This document shows positions 45,492-54,590 of a stretch of DNA of 64,000 bases, piece after piece (the stretch's first letter is position 1; every line of letters begins with the position of its first letter). Source of the stretch: Victivallaceae bacterium (GTDB lineage Bacteria; Verrucomicrobiota; Lentisphaeria; Victivallales; Victivallaceae); contig JAQUTL010000001.1 of NCBI GenBank assembly GCA_028709805.1, forward strand, positions 248,001 through 312,000, given 5' to 3'. Under the pieces are notes generated by a model. That model had not been told where the DNA came from. It saw only the letters and a list, made by a program, of their open reading frames with translations, and made no database searches. The translations under genes and the position numbers were made by a program.

Positions 45492-47087
45492 ATGGCGGTC
45501 AATGAAAAACGGATCGTTGAACAGCTTTCGGCAATCTATCCGGAATACGCGGTAAAAGCGGCGGACACCGCCGATCGCGGCAAACTGGACTGGGAACTGG
45601 TAACCACCGGTGTATTCGCGGAAAACGAACTGCTTCAGGCGTACAGTCTGGCGTCCGGCGTGCCGATCGCGGAGGAGAGCGAATTCAAGCATCTGACGCC
45701 GATTGCCGAAATCCCGGAAAGTTATTGTTCCGCCTGGAATATCGCCGTCGGGCGGCGGGCCAACTTTTCGGCGGTGCTGCTGGTCAGCGACCCCTATCGG
45801 CTGGACAGTCACGTTTATCTGATGCGCAAACTTCTCAGTCTGGTTCCGGAATGCTATCTTCTGCGGCGCAACGCGATCGAGCAGCTGCGGGCGCCGGGCG
45901 GCGCGGCGGACGACGCCGGCGAGGACAATCCGGCCGCCTCCGCCTCCGAGCCGGAACTGGAAGAAACGCTGCGCAGCATGGCCGGCGAAGCGCGTACCGT
46001 ACGCTTGGTCAACGACATATTGATGGCGGCGGTTGAGCAGAAGGCCAGCGACATCCATGTGGAGCCGGACGAGGATCGCACCGTTGTCCGGCTGCGGGTG
46101 GACGGGTTGCTGCGCGAATATCTTTCGCTGCCGCTGGCACGTCACGCGGCGATCGTCTCCCGGATCAAACTGCTCGGAAATTTGAACATTGCGGAAAGCC
46201 GGCTGCCGCAGGACGGCCGCACCAATGTGCAGCTGGCGCGAAATTCAATTGACATAAGAATCAGCACTATGCCGACGCTGAGCGGCGAAAGCGTGGTGAT
46301 GCGTCTGCTGAACAAGGGCGCGGTCTCGTTTGAACTGGCCAACATCGGCATGCTGCCGGAAATGGAGGAGGTGTTCGACCGGCTCATCCGCATCCCATAC
46401 GGCATTATTCTGGTGGTGGGGCCGACCGGGTCTGGCAAAACGACCACGCTGTATTCGGTAATTTCAAAACTGTCCGACGCGTCGCGCAAAATCATCACCA
46501 TCGAAGACCCGGTGGAATATCAGATGCCGCATCTGACGCAGATTCAGGTCAACCCGAAAATCGGACTGAGTTTCGCCTCCGGGCTGCGCCACATTGTCCG
46601 TCAGGACCCGGACATCATTCTGGTCGGCGAGATCCGCGACCGCGAAACCGCGGACATCGCGGTGAACGCCGCGCTGACCGGCCACCTGGTGCTGAGCACG
46701 CTGCATACCAACGACGCGGTCGGCGCCATCGGCCGTCTGCTGGACATGGGGGTGGAGCCGTTTCTGCTTTCGGCGGTGCTGTACGGCGTACTGTCGCAGC
46801 GGCTGGTGCGGCGCATCTGTCCGGACTGCGGCGGCAAGGGAAAAATCAACGACATGTCGTGCGGCAACTGCTCCGGCTGGGGGTACAGCGGCCGTACCGG
46901 GATTTTTGAACTGCTGAGAGTGGATAATGACATCCGCAGCGCAATCAACCGCTGCGCTACTTCGTCCGAGCTGGAAAAACTTGCAATCGACAACGGGATG
47001 AAACCCTTGATTGATGACGGGATGAAAAAAGTTGAACTTGGAATAACCACCGCCGAAGAGATCCGCCGGGTGGCGATCGAAATCTAA
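45492..47087 (+). CDS. gspE: Type II secretion ATPase GspE
   Basis: A 531-residue ATPase: N1E domain for GspL binding, then the catalytic core with Walker A GPTGSGKTTT, the Asp box (TIEDPVEYQ), Walker B LVGEIRDRETAD and the His box (GHLVLSTLHTND). The four-Cys zinc motif is present as CPDCGGKGK and CGNCSGWGYSGRTGIFEL. It powers pseudopilus assembly from the cytoplasmic side. ATG 45492 lies 7 bases after gspD. Confidence 0.96.
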   Translation: MAVNEKRIVEQLSAIYPEYAVKAADTADRGKLDWELVTTGVFAENELLQAYSLASGVPIAEESEFKHLTPIAEIPESYCSAWNIAVGRRANFSAVLLVSDPYRLDSHVYLMRKLLSLVPECYLLRRNAIEQLRAPGGAADDAGEDNPAASASEPELEETLRSMAGEARTVRLVNDILMAAVEQKASDIHVEPDEDRTVVRLRVDGLLREYLSLPLARHAAIVSRIKLLGNLNIAESRLPQDGRTNVQLARNSIDIRISTMPTLSGESVVMRLLNKGAVSFELANIGMLPEMEEVFDRLIRIPYGIILVVGPTGSGKTTTLYSVISKLSDASRKIITIEDPVEYQMPHLTQIQVNPKIGLSFASGLRHIVRQDPDIILVGEIRDRETADIAVNAALTGHLVLSTLHTNDAVGAIGRLLDMGVEPFLLSAVLYGVLSQRLVRRICPDCGGKGKINDMSCGNCSGWGYSGRTGIFELLRVDNDIRSAINRCATSSELEKLAIDNGMKPLIDDGMKKVELGITTAEEIRRVAIEI

Positions 47088-47102
47088 GCCGGATTCACTG
47101 GA

Positions 47103-48305
47103 ATGGCAAAATTCAAATACAAAGTGGCGGATTCCGCCGGAAAGGTGTGGCTCCAGACCGTTGAGGCGGAGAACGCCGCCGACGCCGGGATCAAACTGCG
47201 CGAGAGCCGTCTCACCATTCTGAAACTGGTGACGCAGGGCGAAAGCTCGTGGCTGGAAAAATTGCGCGATTTCCGGTTTTCCGGGAAGAAGTTTGACGTC
47301 TGTGAATTTACCGGCAAACTGGTTCCGCTGCTCCAGGCCCATGTCCAGCTCTCCCGCGCACTGGCAATTATTTACGGCGGGTCGGAGGACGAGGCGGAGC
47401 GCGAAGTCGTCGCCATGCTGCAGCGCGGACTTCAGGAGGGTAAAAAATTCTCCGAACTGCTGCGGGCTTCGGGAAAGTTTCCGCAAGCCTATGTGAGTTT
47501 GACCGAGGCCGGCGAAGAGGCCGGCGAGTTGACCGGAGTTCTGGAGGAGGTCTACCGGTTTCTCAAGGAGGGTAAGGACACACGCGATTTTCTGGTGACC
47601 AGCAGCATTTATCCGGCCATTCTGCTGGCGGTGACGTTTCTGGTCATCATGGTGGTGTTTGTTTTTTTTCTGCCGTACTTCGCCAATATTTTCACCGACA
47701 TGGGGCGCGAACTGCCGGGGCCGACCAAGGCACTGCTCAGCGTCAGCGATCTGATACTGGACTACTGGTGGCTGTGGGTGATGACGATTTCCGGCGCGAT
47801 ATGGTATTTGAGAAAAGTCATGCATGATCCGGAAAAGAGTCTGGTGCTGGAAAAATGGGTGTTCAAACTTCCGGTGGTCGGCAAACTGAGGAACGCGGCG
47901 CAGATGAGCAATTTTTTCCGCACGCTGGCGATATTGTTTCAGAGCAACGTGCAGCTGCTGACCAGCATCAGGATTGCAACGGGCGCGGTGTCGAGCGAAC
48001 TGGTTCGCCGGTCGTTCGAGCATCTGCCGGGCGAACTGCGATCCGGCGGAACGCTGTCATCCGGGCTGAAAAAGAGTGAATTTGTGCCGGCGGAAGCGGT
48101 ACAGCTGGTCGAGGTTGGCGAGGAGTCCGGCGAAGTCGGCCGGATGCTGTCGCGGATTGCCGAGCGGCAGGAAGCGGCCTTGAAGATCGCCATAAAAAGA
48201 CTGCTGGCGCTGTTTGAGCCGGCGGTGATCATTGTTTTGGCGCTGGTGATTCTGGTGGTTGTCCTGACGATTTTTATGACGATTCTTGAAATGAACGATT
48301 TTTAA
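47103..48305 (+). CDS. gspF: Type II secretion platform protein GspF
   Basis: A 400-residue polytopic inner-membrane protein with two T2SSF domains (about 60-190 and 265-390) and three transmembrane segments. Signatures are FTGKLVPLLQAHVQLSRAL, SLTEAGEEAGELTGVLEEV, FFRTLAILFQSNVQLLTSI and LVEVGEESGEVGRMLSRIAE. It forms the base of the pseudopilus assembly site with GspE and GspL. The gaps to gspE and gspG are 15 bases each. Confidence 0.96.
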   Translation: MAKFKYKVADSAGKVWLQTVEAENAADAGIKLRESRLTILKLVTQGESSWLEKLRDFRFSGKKFDVCEFTGKLVPLLQAHVQLSRALAIIYGGSEDEAEREVVAMLQRGLQEGKKFSELLRASGKFPQAYVSLTEAGEEAGELTGVLEEVYRFLKEGKDTRDFLVTSSIYPAILLAVTFLVIMVVFVFFLPYFANIFTDMGRELPGPTKALLSVSDLILDYWWLWVMTISGAIWYLRKVMHDPEKSLVLEKWVFKLPVVGKLRNAAQMSNFFRTLAILFQSNVQLLTSIRIATGAVSSELVRRSFEHLPGELRSGGTLSSGLKKSEFVPAEAVQLVEVGEESGEVGRMLSRIAERQEAALKIAIKRLLALFEPAVIIVLALVILVVVLTIFMTILEMNDF

Positions 48306-48320
48306 CGCGGAGGATATCAA

Positions 48321-48734
48321 ATGAAGAGAAAAAACGGTTTTACCCTGCTGGAAGTCATGATTGTTCTGATGCTTCTGGTGATTTTGGCCGGAGCGGTCAC
48401 GCCGGCCTATCTGAATTATCTGAAAAAAGCGCGGGTGCAGACCGCGAAAAGCGAAAGCAAGCTGTTGAGCGACGCGGTGGATCATTATTATCTTGAAGTC
48501 GGAGTCTATCCGTCGTCGCTCAAAGCGCTGGTCGGCAATGCCGACAACAACGAGAAGTGGGACGGCCCCTACATCAAAGGAAAACTGCCGGTTGATCCCT
48601 GGGGCAACGCCTATATTCTGGAAGTTCCCGGCAAAGAGGGCGACTTCGATGTGATCTCGCGCGGGTCGGACGGCAAGTCCGGCGGCGACGGCGACGCGGC
48701 CGACATCTTCAGCAGCGACATCGCGGCAAACTGA
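48321..48734 (+). CDS. gspG: Major pseudopilin GspG
   Basis: A 137-residue major pseudopilin. The prepilin site is KNG|FTLLEVMIVLMLLVILAG with Gly at -1 and Glu at +5. The globular part has the GspG pattern VDPWGNAYILEVPGKEGDFDVIS split over two strands, and the calcium loop GSDGKSGGDGDAADI. A CGGAGG lies about 8 bases upstream. It is the only pseudopilin of the operon with the canonical Gly before the cleavage point. Confidence 0.97.
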   Translation: MKRKNGFTLLEVMIVLMLLVILAGAVTPAYLNYLKKARVQTAKSESKLLSDAVDHYYLEVGVYPSSLKALVGNADNNEKWDGPYIKGKLPVDPWGNAYILEVPGKEGDFDVISRGSDGKSGGDGDAADIFSSDIAAN

Positions 48735-48743
48735 TATTTTTCA

Positions 48744-49385
48744 ATGATTCACGGTTCAAAGCGGCATTTTACCCTGATCGAGTTGCTGATCGTGCTCCTG
48801 ATAATGGTGCTGACCGGAGCTTTGGTGATGGGAAAACTGGCAGCGCTGCCGGGCGGGGCGGTGATGGGAAATCTGGCGTCGCGGATCGACGGACTTTTCC
48901 GCTTCGCCGCCGCCGCCTCAACCGCCTGCAACCGCCCGGTGACGGCGGTTTACGACCCGGAGGCCGGAGCGGTAATGATAGCAACCGCGCTGGAGCTGGA
49001 CGAACCGGACTATGGAGAACAGACCGCGCTGCCGGATTCGGATATGTCAAAAAATATTGCGGTCTACGCCGCGTCCGATCTGGTGTTGCCGAGGCACGGC
49101 CGGACGGTGAAACTGCCGGACGGCTGTGCGCTGGAACTGGAACCGCAGGGAGAGACCGCCGAGGAACTGATAGCCAGAGCGTCAATGACCGCGGCGGAGA
49201 CGGATGACGCGGAGCAGAACGCTCCGGTGACGCTGGCAGTGTTTTATCCGGACGGCGCGGCGGAGGCGGTTCGCTGGCGGTTGCGGTCGGGACGGGCGAC
49301 GGTCTATTGCGAGTTGTCCGGAATGTCCGGCGAGCTGACGATAAACGATGCGCCGCTTTCCGAATGGCGCCGGGAGGAGGAGTGA
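48744..49385 (+). CDS. gspH: Minor pseudopilin GspH-like
   Basis: A 213-residue pseudopilin. N-terminus SKRH|FTLIELLIVLLIMVL, with Glu+5 but His instead of Gly at -1. The globular domain contains RIDGLFRFAAAASTACNRPVTAVYD, as in GspH, and a long acidic segment before the final strands. Its TGA shares a base with the gspI ATG, so the two are coupled. Confidence 0.85.
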   Translation: MIHGSKRHFTLIELLIVLLIMVLTGALVMGKLAALPGGAVMGNLASRIDGLFRFAAAASTACNRPVTAVYDPEAGAVMIATALELDEPDYGEQTALPDSDMSKNIAVYAASDLVLPRHGRTVKLPDGCALELEPQGETAEELIARASMTAAETDDAEQNAPVTLAVFYPDGAAEAVRWRLRSGRATVYCELSGMSGELTINDAPLSEWRREEE

Positions 49386-49783
49386 TGAGGTCGGGAATCC
49401 GCCGGTTCACACTGCTTGAAGTGGTTATCGCGCTGACGATATTCGCCGTCGGCATCGGCATCGCCTTCGGCGTAAGCGCCGCGGCCAGAATGCGGACCAT
49501 GAAAGGTCGCCAGCTGCTTGAAGAGTCGCACATGCTGGCGCAGGCCGTCGAATATTATCTGCTTGATTACGACGCCGAGGAACTGCCTGAGGACGTTTTT
49601 CCGTATCCGGAATATCATGCGAATGTGAGTTACTCCGATCCCGATCCGGAATCGCTGCCGGATAGGGCGGACGGCGAACTTGGTATGTGGAAGCTGCGGG
49701 TTATGCGGGTTGAACTTTTCAACTCAAAGGAGGAATCATGCGGATTTCTGGAAATGGAACGCATCATGCCCGCCGGAAAATAA
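49385..49783 (+). CDS. gspI: Minor pseudopilin GspI-like
   Basis: A 132-residue pseudopilin: GIRR|FTLLEVVIALTIFAVGIG, with Glu+5 and Arg instead of Gly at -1. The short C-terminal beta domain includes WKLRVMRVEL and fits GspI. The start is the ATG at 49385 in the gspH stop; the open frame upstream is shadow sequence. Its 3' end overlaps gspJ by 46 bases. Confidence 0.85.
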   Translation: MRSGIRRFTLLEVVIALTIFAVGIGIAFGVSAAARMRTMKGRQLLEESHMLAQAVEYYLLDYDAEELPEDVFPYPEYHANVSYSDPDPESLPDRADGELGMWKLRVMRVELFNSKEESCGFLEMERIMPAGK

Positions 49784-50409
49784 GTTGTAACAGCTTCACG
49801 CTGCTGGAACTGATGCTGGCGGTGGTGGTGCTGGTGGTGGTGCTTTCGGTGGTGTCGCTGAGTTTCCGCACCGTGGTGCTGGCGTGGCGCAATATGTCCG
49901 GAACCACCGGGAAGGTTGAGCGCATGATGGCGCTGGAAAAATTCGCGGACGAATATCTGCGCGGTATTGTCGCGGACACCTGGGAACATCCCGATTATAG
50001 AAGTGCCGAGCCGATATTCAAGGGCGATGCTTCCGAACTGTTCGCCGCGGCGCGGCGGCGGACCGACTCGTCGGAAAACCCGGGCATGGTGTGGTTCCGG
50101 GTCTTTCCCGGAGAGGATGACGGAATTTTGTGGCTGGAGTCCGCGACCTCGCCGTTTTTCCCGGAGATGGAAACTGAAATGCCGCGACGGCTGGAAAAAT
50201 TGGCCGACAATATCGAGGAAGTCGTCTTTTCATATGTGGATTATGACGCCTTTGGCGAACTTGACTGGCACGAGACATGGCTGCCGGAAGATCATCCGGG
50301 CGCGCTTCCGGCCGCGATCATGATGACTCTGACCTGGAAAAACGGTGAAAAAAATGTGTGGCTGCGCCGCCTTGCCGGAGTCCAGCAATATATGGAGGCG
50401 GGAAAATGA
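49738..50409 (+). CDS. gspJ: Minor pseudopilin GspJ-like
   Basis: A 223-residue pseudopilin with an unusually long leader of 19 residues: ISCNS|FTLLELMLAVVVLVVVLS, with Glu+5 and Ser instead of Gly at -1. The globular domain carries KFADEYLRGIVADTW and LADNIEEVVFSYVDYD, matching GspJ. The start has an excellent AAAGGAGGA 4 bases upstream, located within gspI. ATGA couples it to gspK. Confidence 0.85.
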   Translation: MRISGNGTHHARRKISCNSFTLLELMLAVVVLVVVLSVVSLSFRTVVLAWRNMSGTTGKVERMMALEKFADEYLRGIVADTWEHPDYRSAEPIFKGDASELFAAARRRTDSSENPGMVWFRVFPGEDDGILWLESATSPFFPEMETEMPRRLEKLADNIEEVVFSYVDYDAFGELDWHETWLPEDHPGALPAAIMMTLTWKNGEKNVWLRRLAGVQQYMEAGK

Positions 50410-51401
50410 ACCACGACCGGAATGAACGCGGCTCGGCGCTGATGATCGCCATGCTGGTGCTGCTGGTTATGGCGCTGCTTACCGCAACCATGACGGTGTG
50501 GTCGCTGAATCTTCTGCGTGACAGTCACACAAGAACCGACATGACGCGCGGAATGTACGGGCTTGAAAGCGCCGCGCACCACGCCTTGTGGCTGTTGTTT
50601 TTTGACGCGTCGAGCTTCCCCGGCAAAGTGGAACTTGACCGGGTGGACTACTCTACGGACGAGCGCTTTGTCGCCGACGGCCGGCCGCATTATTTCCGGG
50701 TGGCCGGAATGCCGTGGACGTTCGAGTTGCGGCTATTCGACCTGTACGGCGGAATTCAAATGGAAAATGACGGCGCCGCCGCCGCGGAGAAATTGATTGA
50801 GAATCAGCCGGAGACCACCATCGCCCAGCAGGAGCGCGCGCAGGTTCTGCTCAATCGGCTGCTTGATTATGTTGACGCCGATGACGTCGCGCGTGACGGC
50901 AGTTTGGAGCGCGAAATATTCACCGAGCTGGGCAAGCCGCTGCTGCCGCGCAACAGTTACGCGCCTCATCCGGAGGAATATGCCGCAATCCCCGGATTGC
51001 TTGAACTGTTCCCGCCCGACGAATACGGCCGGATGGCGTGGTTCATGCCAACCGGATTCCCCGCCGCTAAGCCTAACATTTTTGCCGTTCCTCGTGAACT
51101 GGTCTACCGGGCGGCCCAAGCGGGAAAACAACAGAAGGAATACATTGACGAGGCGTTCAAGAATATCGTCAAATACAGCTATACGCTGGAGTTCTCCATG
51201 TCGCTGGTTGATTCTGCGATGTGGCAGACGCTCTCCAAGTACTTTTCAATTGAGGAATCCGGCTATTACCGTTTAATGATAAGGCCAATGGCTGAAAGCT
51301 CGCTCCGGGGCAGGGCGGTCGAGGCGCTAATCCGGGTGGAGCGCGGCGGCGTTCCCGACGGCGACGGCCGCATCACGCTGATTTCTTTCCGATATCTTTG
51401 A
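50406..51401 (+). CDS. gspK: Tip pseudopilin GspK-like
   Basis: A 331-residue protein with leader NERG|SALMIAMLVLLVMALLTA: Gly at -1 is kept, and Glu+5 is absent as is typical for GspK at the pseudopilus tip. The large alpha domain includes LLNRLLDYVDADD and a following NSYAPHPEEYAAIPGL, as in GspK helix-hairpin-helix regions (T2SSK). It is last in the secretion operon. The prepilin peptidase GspO is not encoded in the window. Confidence 0.85.
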   Translation: MNHDRNERGSALMIAMLVLLVMALLTATMTVWSLNLLRDSHTRTDMTRGMYGLESAAHHALWLLFFDASSFPGKVELDRVDYSTDERFVADGRPHYFRVAGMPWTFELRLFDLYGGIQMENDGAAAAEKLIENQPETTIAQQERAQVLLNRLLDYVDADDVARDGSLEREIFTELGKPLLPRNSYAPHPEEYAAIPGLLELFPPDEYGRMAWFMPTGFPAAKPNIFAVPRELVYRAAQAGKQQKEYIDEAFKNIVKYSYTLEFSMSLVDSAMWQTLSKYFSIEESGYYRLMIRPMAESSLRGRAVEALIRVERGGVPDGDGRITLISFRYL

Positions 51402-51422
51402 TCCGGCGCTTGAAAAAACTCC

Positions 51423-51441
51423 ATTAATGGTGCACATTAAT
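51423..51441. promoter_or_regulatory. Perfect palindrome ATTAATG-5-CATTAAT
   Basis: A 7-bp perfect inverted repeat with a 5-base centre lies 42 bases before the helicase start and 22 bases after gspK. There is no clear T-run, so it reads more like an operator than a terminator. Confidence 0.45.
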
Positions 51442-51482
51442 AGACCTTATTGTGTATTTGAAAGAAAATGGAGTGAACCCAA

Positions 51483-54400
51483 TTGGCGTCAACTTTTGAA
51501 GAGCGGCTGATCGCGGCGTCGAGCCGTGAAATATTCAATGCCGGAAAACTGCTGCTGAAACAGGGTAAGCTGTCTGGCGCCTTCCGGGGGGCCGACGGCG
51601 GCATCCGCGCGATATTCAATGACAACAAACGCTATGTGCGCTGCATGGTCAGAATCGGCGAAAACTTTGTTTCGGAATGCGACTGCGAGGCGGAAAATGA
51701 TTCCGCGGTTTCGCTTTGTCCGCATGCGGTGGCGGCCATTCTTTACAACGCCAACTTTGCCTCCGGCCGGCCGGCCGAAACGCCGGACACCTCCGGCGCC
51801 TACGCCGGAATGCGCCGCGAATCGCTGACCGAACTGCTGAAACGCGCCGGAACAGCGCCGAAAGCGCAGGTGTTTCTGCGCGCCGAGTCGGAATTTCCGC
51901 ATGTGCCGAGCAAATGGGAAAACTCGCTGCTGAACGTCCGGCTCAAGTCGGCGCAGCGCGAATATGTCGGAAGCATCAACAACTTGAGGCAGCTGTATTT
52001 TGACAAGGCGCTGGCCATCACTTTGAAGTTTGACGATTTTTCGCTTCAGGACCGCCAGATCATCCAGTTTCTCGCCATCAACGCCGAGGCCGGGGATTCC
52101 CATCTGATGATGAATTCCGAGGTCACCGCCGAGTTCTTTCATTGTCTCGGCGGCTTTGACCGGTTCACCCGCAACGGCCGCCGTCTGGTGATTCATGATA
52201 TTCCGGCCCGGGCGGCCATTCTGCACGTCAAAAATAATAAAGACGATTTCTACACTCCGGGACTGATTTACAATCGGGTTCCGCTGCCGCTGTCGGCGGC
52301 GAAGGTGATTGTCGGGCGCTCCGGCTGCTGGGTCGGGCGCGACGGCGAGTATTTTTTTGTTCCCGCGTCAATCGAAGTCAACTGGCTGCGCAATTTTTTC
52401 CGGCTCGGCGAACAGCGCGACGGGGATCAGGCCATGCTTTCGCTGCTTGACGGCAAACAGGGAACTTTGCCGGTGATCGAAATCGACTCGGCCGAACTGG
52501 TCAAACCGCCGCTTCAAAGCGTTATCAGCGGCCGGCGCGACGAAAACGGCGCGCTGCGCATTTGTCTGCAGTATTTCTATGACGATGTGCTGCTGCCGGC
52601 CGACGGCGGACATATCGCCGTCGGCGGCGGGAAGTTTTTTCAACGCAACGAGAAATGCGAATTTGAACTGGAAAATTCGCTGAAGATGCTGAAATGCGAA
52701 TGCGCCGGTGACGAATTTGTGATCTCCGACCCGGAAGTTCAGGGGATGTTTCTGGACGAAATGCTGCCCGACTGTGTGTTGTCCGAACGGCGCGTGATGA
52801 TCGCCGATTCCATCCTTAAACTCTGCGGACGTTCGTTCGGCGTGGCCGAAGTCGAGTTCCATGTCCGTTTTCTTACCGCGCTGGCGGACGGATTCCGGCT
52901 GTCGTGTGAACTTGCCGGCGGCGACGGTGAGAAAATGGCGCTGACAGCCACCATTCGCCAACTGCGCCGTCAACGCCGTTATTTCATCAACAGCGCCGGA
53001 CGGGTGGTGAAGGTGACCGCCGAACTCGCGGCTCTGCTGACCGCGCTGGACACGGTCGCCTCACGGATCGATGAGAAGAACAGCACTTTTGATCTGCCGT
53101 TCCATCAGGTTCATTTTTATCGCTATCTGGCGGAGAAGCTGCCGTTCGCGGTGCCGCCGGAGCTTTGCGGTTCCGGCACTGGCGTCCACGCTCTCGCCGC
53201 CGAGCCGCCGGGATTCAAATTTGAGGGAACGCTGCGCGCTTATCAGAGCGAAGGCGTGGAGTGGATGCGGTCAATGGCGGCAAATAACTTCAACTTTATT
53301 CTTGCCGACGAAATGGGCTTGGGAAAAACCGTCCAGCTGCTGGCGCTGATCGCCGGACTGCGGCATCGCGGAGACGAGCCGGCTATGGTGATCTGTCCTG
53401 CCAGTCTGGTCGAGAACTGGGTGCGCGAATGCAATCGCTTTGTGCCGGAGTTCCGTACCGCCGGTCTGGCCGGCGGCGAACGGGAACAAGTATATGAAAA
53501 CATCGCGGAATACGATTTTATCGCGATCAGCTACGCCACCGCCCGGCATGACGCGGAACGGCTCAGGAAGCTGAGATTCAGTTTTCTGGCGCTCGACGAA
53601 GCGCAACACATCAAAAACGCCGACACCGCCAATTTCCAGAGCTGCAAGGCGTTGACCGCCGTTCACCGGGCGGTGCTCACCGGCACTCCGCTGGAAAACT
53701 CTCCGGAAGACCTGTGGAGCCTGTTTGAATTTCTTCATCCCGGATTTCTCGGCAGTTTCAACTCCTTCAAGGCACGCTATGCGAATCTGCACGGCGATTC
53801 GGCGCGTCAGAAGGAGTTGGCGGCCAGAGTCGCCCCATTTATCAAGCGTCGCCTGAAAAACGACGTGTGCCGTGAGCTGCCCCCGAAACACGAGCAGTTG
53901 CTGATGTGCGAGATGGGGAGTGCCCAGCGTCAACTTTATGATGAGGTGCGCGAACTCGGACGCAGCCAGCTGAAAAATCTCAAACCCGGAGAAAAGCGGG
54001 TGCCGTTTGAAATATTGACCACGCTGCTGCGGCTCCGGCAGATATGCTGTCATCCGCCGCTGGTCGGGGCGCCGCAGGTGGAGTCGGCGAAAATGGAGCT
54101 GGTCAGGGAGCTTATTCTGGAACACATCGACTCCGGCAGCCGGATGCTGCTGTTCAGTCAATTCACCTCGCTGTTGAGCTACATCCGGGCATGGCTGGAA
54201 GAGCAGTCGATCAAATACGAGTATCTGGACGGCGCCACCCGCAACCGTCAGCAGAAGGTGGACGATTTTAACAATTCACCGGACATCCCGATTTTTCTGC
54301 TCAGCCTGAAAGCCGGCGGCACCGGACTGAACCTGACCGGAGCCGACACCGTCATCATCTATGACCCGTGGTGGAATCCGGCCGTGGAGGAACAGGCCAG

Positions 54401-54590
54401 CGACCGGACTCACCGGATCGGACAGACCAAGCCGGTAAGCAGTCTTAAACTTCTGGTCAAGGACTCGATAGAAGAGCGCATTCTCGCCATGAAGCGGCAG
54501 AAACAGGAGATTTTCGACAGCGTGATCGAAAATCCCGAACTTTCCACCGACAAACTGTCGGTCAAAGAGCTTGCCTATCTGTTCGGCTGA
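51483..54590 (+). CDS. SWIM zinc finger SNF2-family helicase
   Basis: A 1035-residue DNA-dependent ATPase. The N-terminus has a SWIM finger (CDC with CPH about 11 residues on, residues 60-77). A long SNF2-associated region follows, then two RecA-like domains: motif I DEMGLGKTVQ, motif II DEAQ, motif III LTGTPLEN, and motifs V-VI LSLKAGGTGLNLTGAD and QASDRTHRIGQ. Such proteins remodel DNA-bound complexes and act in repair or transcription. The start is TTG, supported by GGAG 9 bases upstream. The last 16 bases overlap the convergent permease gene. Confidence 0.93.
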   Translation: MASTFEERLIAASSREIFNAGKLLLKQGKLSGAFRGADGGIRAIFNDNKRYVRCMVRIGENFVSECDCEAENDSAVSLCPHAVAAILYNANFASGRPAETPDTSGAYAGMRRESLTELLKRAGTAPKAQVFLRAESEFPHVPSKWENSLLNVRLKSAQREYVGSINNLRQLYFDKALAITLKFDDFSLQDRQIIQFLAINAEAGDSHLMMNSEVTAEFFHCLGGFDRFTRNGRRLVIHDIPARAAILHVKNNKDDFYTPGLIYNRVPLPLSAAKVIVGRSGCWVGRDGEYFFVPASIEVNWLRNFFRLGEQRDGDQAMLSLLDGKQGTLPVIEIDSAELVKPPLQSVISGRRDENGALRICLQYFYDDVLLPADGGHIAVGGGKFFQRNEKCEFELENSLKMLKCECAGDEFVISDPEVQGMFLDEMLPDCVLSERRVMIADSILKLCGRSFGVAEVEFHVRFLTALADGFRLSCELAGGDGEKMALTATIRQLRRQRRYFINSAGRVVKVTAELAALLTALDTVASRIDEKNSTFDLPFHQVHFYRYLAEKLPFAVPPELCGSGTGVHALAAEPPGFKFEGTLRAYQSEGVEWMRSMAANNFNFILADEMGLGKTVQLLALIAGLRHRGDEPAMVICPASLVENWVRECNRFVPEFRTAGLAGGEREQVYENIAEYDFIAISYATARHDAERLRKLRFSFLALDEAQHIKNADTANFQSCKALTAVHRAVLTGTPLENSPEDLWSLFEFLHPGFLGSFNSFKARYANLHGDSARQKELAARVAPFIKRRLKNDVCRELPPKHEQLLMCEMGSAQRQLYDEVRELGRSQLKNLKPGEKRVPFEILTTLLRLRQICCHPPLVGAPQVESAKMELVRELILEHIDSGSRMLLFSQFTSLLSYIRAWLEEQSIKYEYLDGATRNRQQKVDDFNNSPDIPIFLLSLKAGGTGLNLTGADTVIIYDPWWNPAVEEQASDRTHRIGQTKPVSSLKLLVKDSIEERILAMKRQKQEIFDSVIENPELSTDKLSVKELAYLFG

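Noticed and set aside
46464-48023. A 519-codon minus-strand frame across gspE and gspF
   Set aside because: Shadow of conserved ATPase and platform protein genes; His/Gln/Arg-rich with no recognisable domain.
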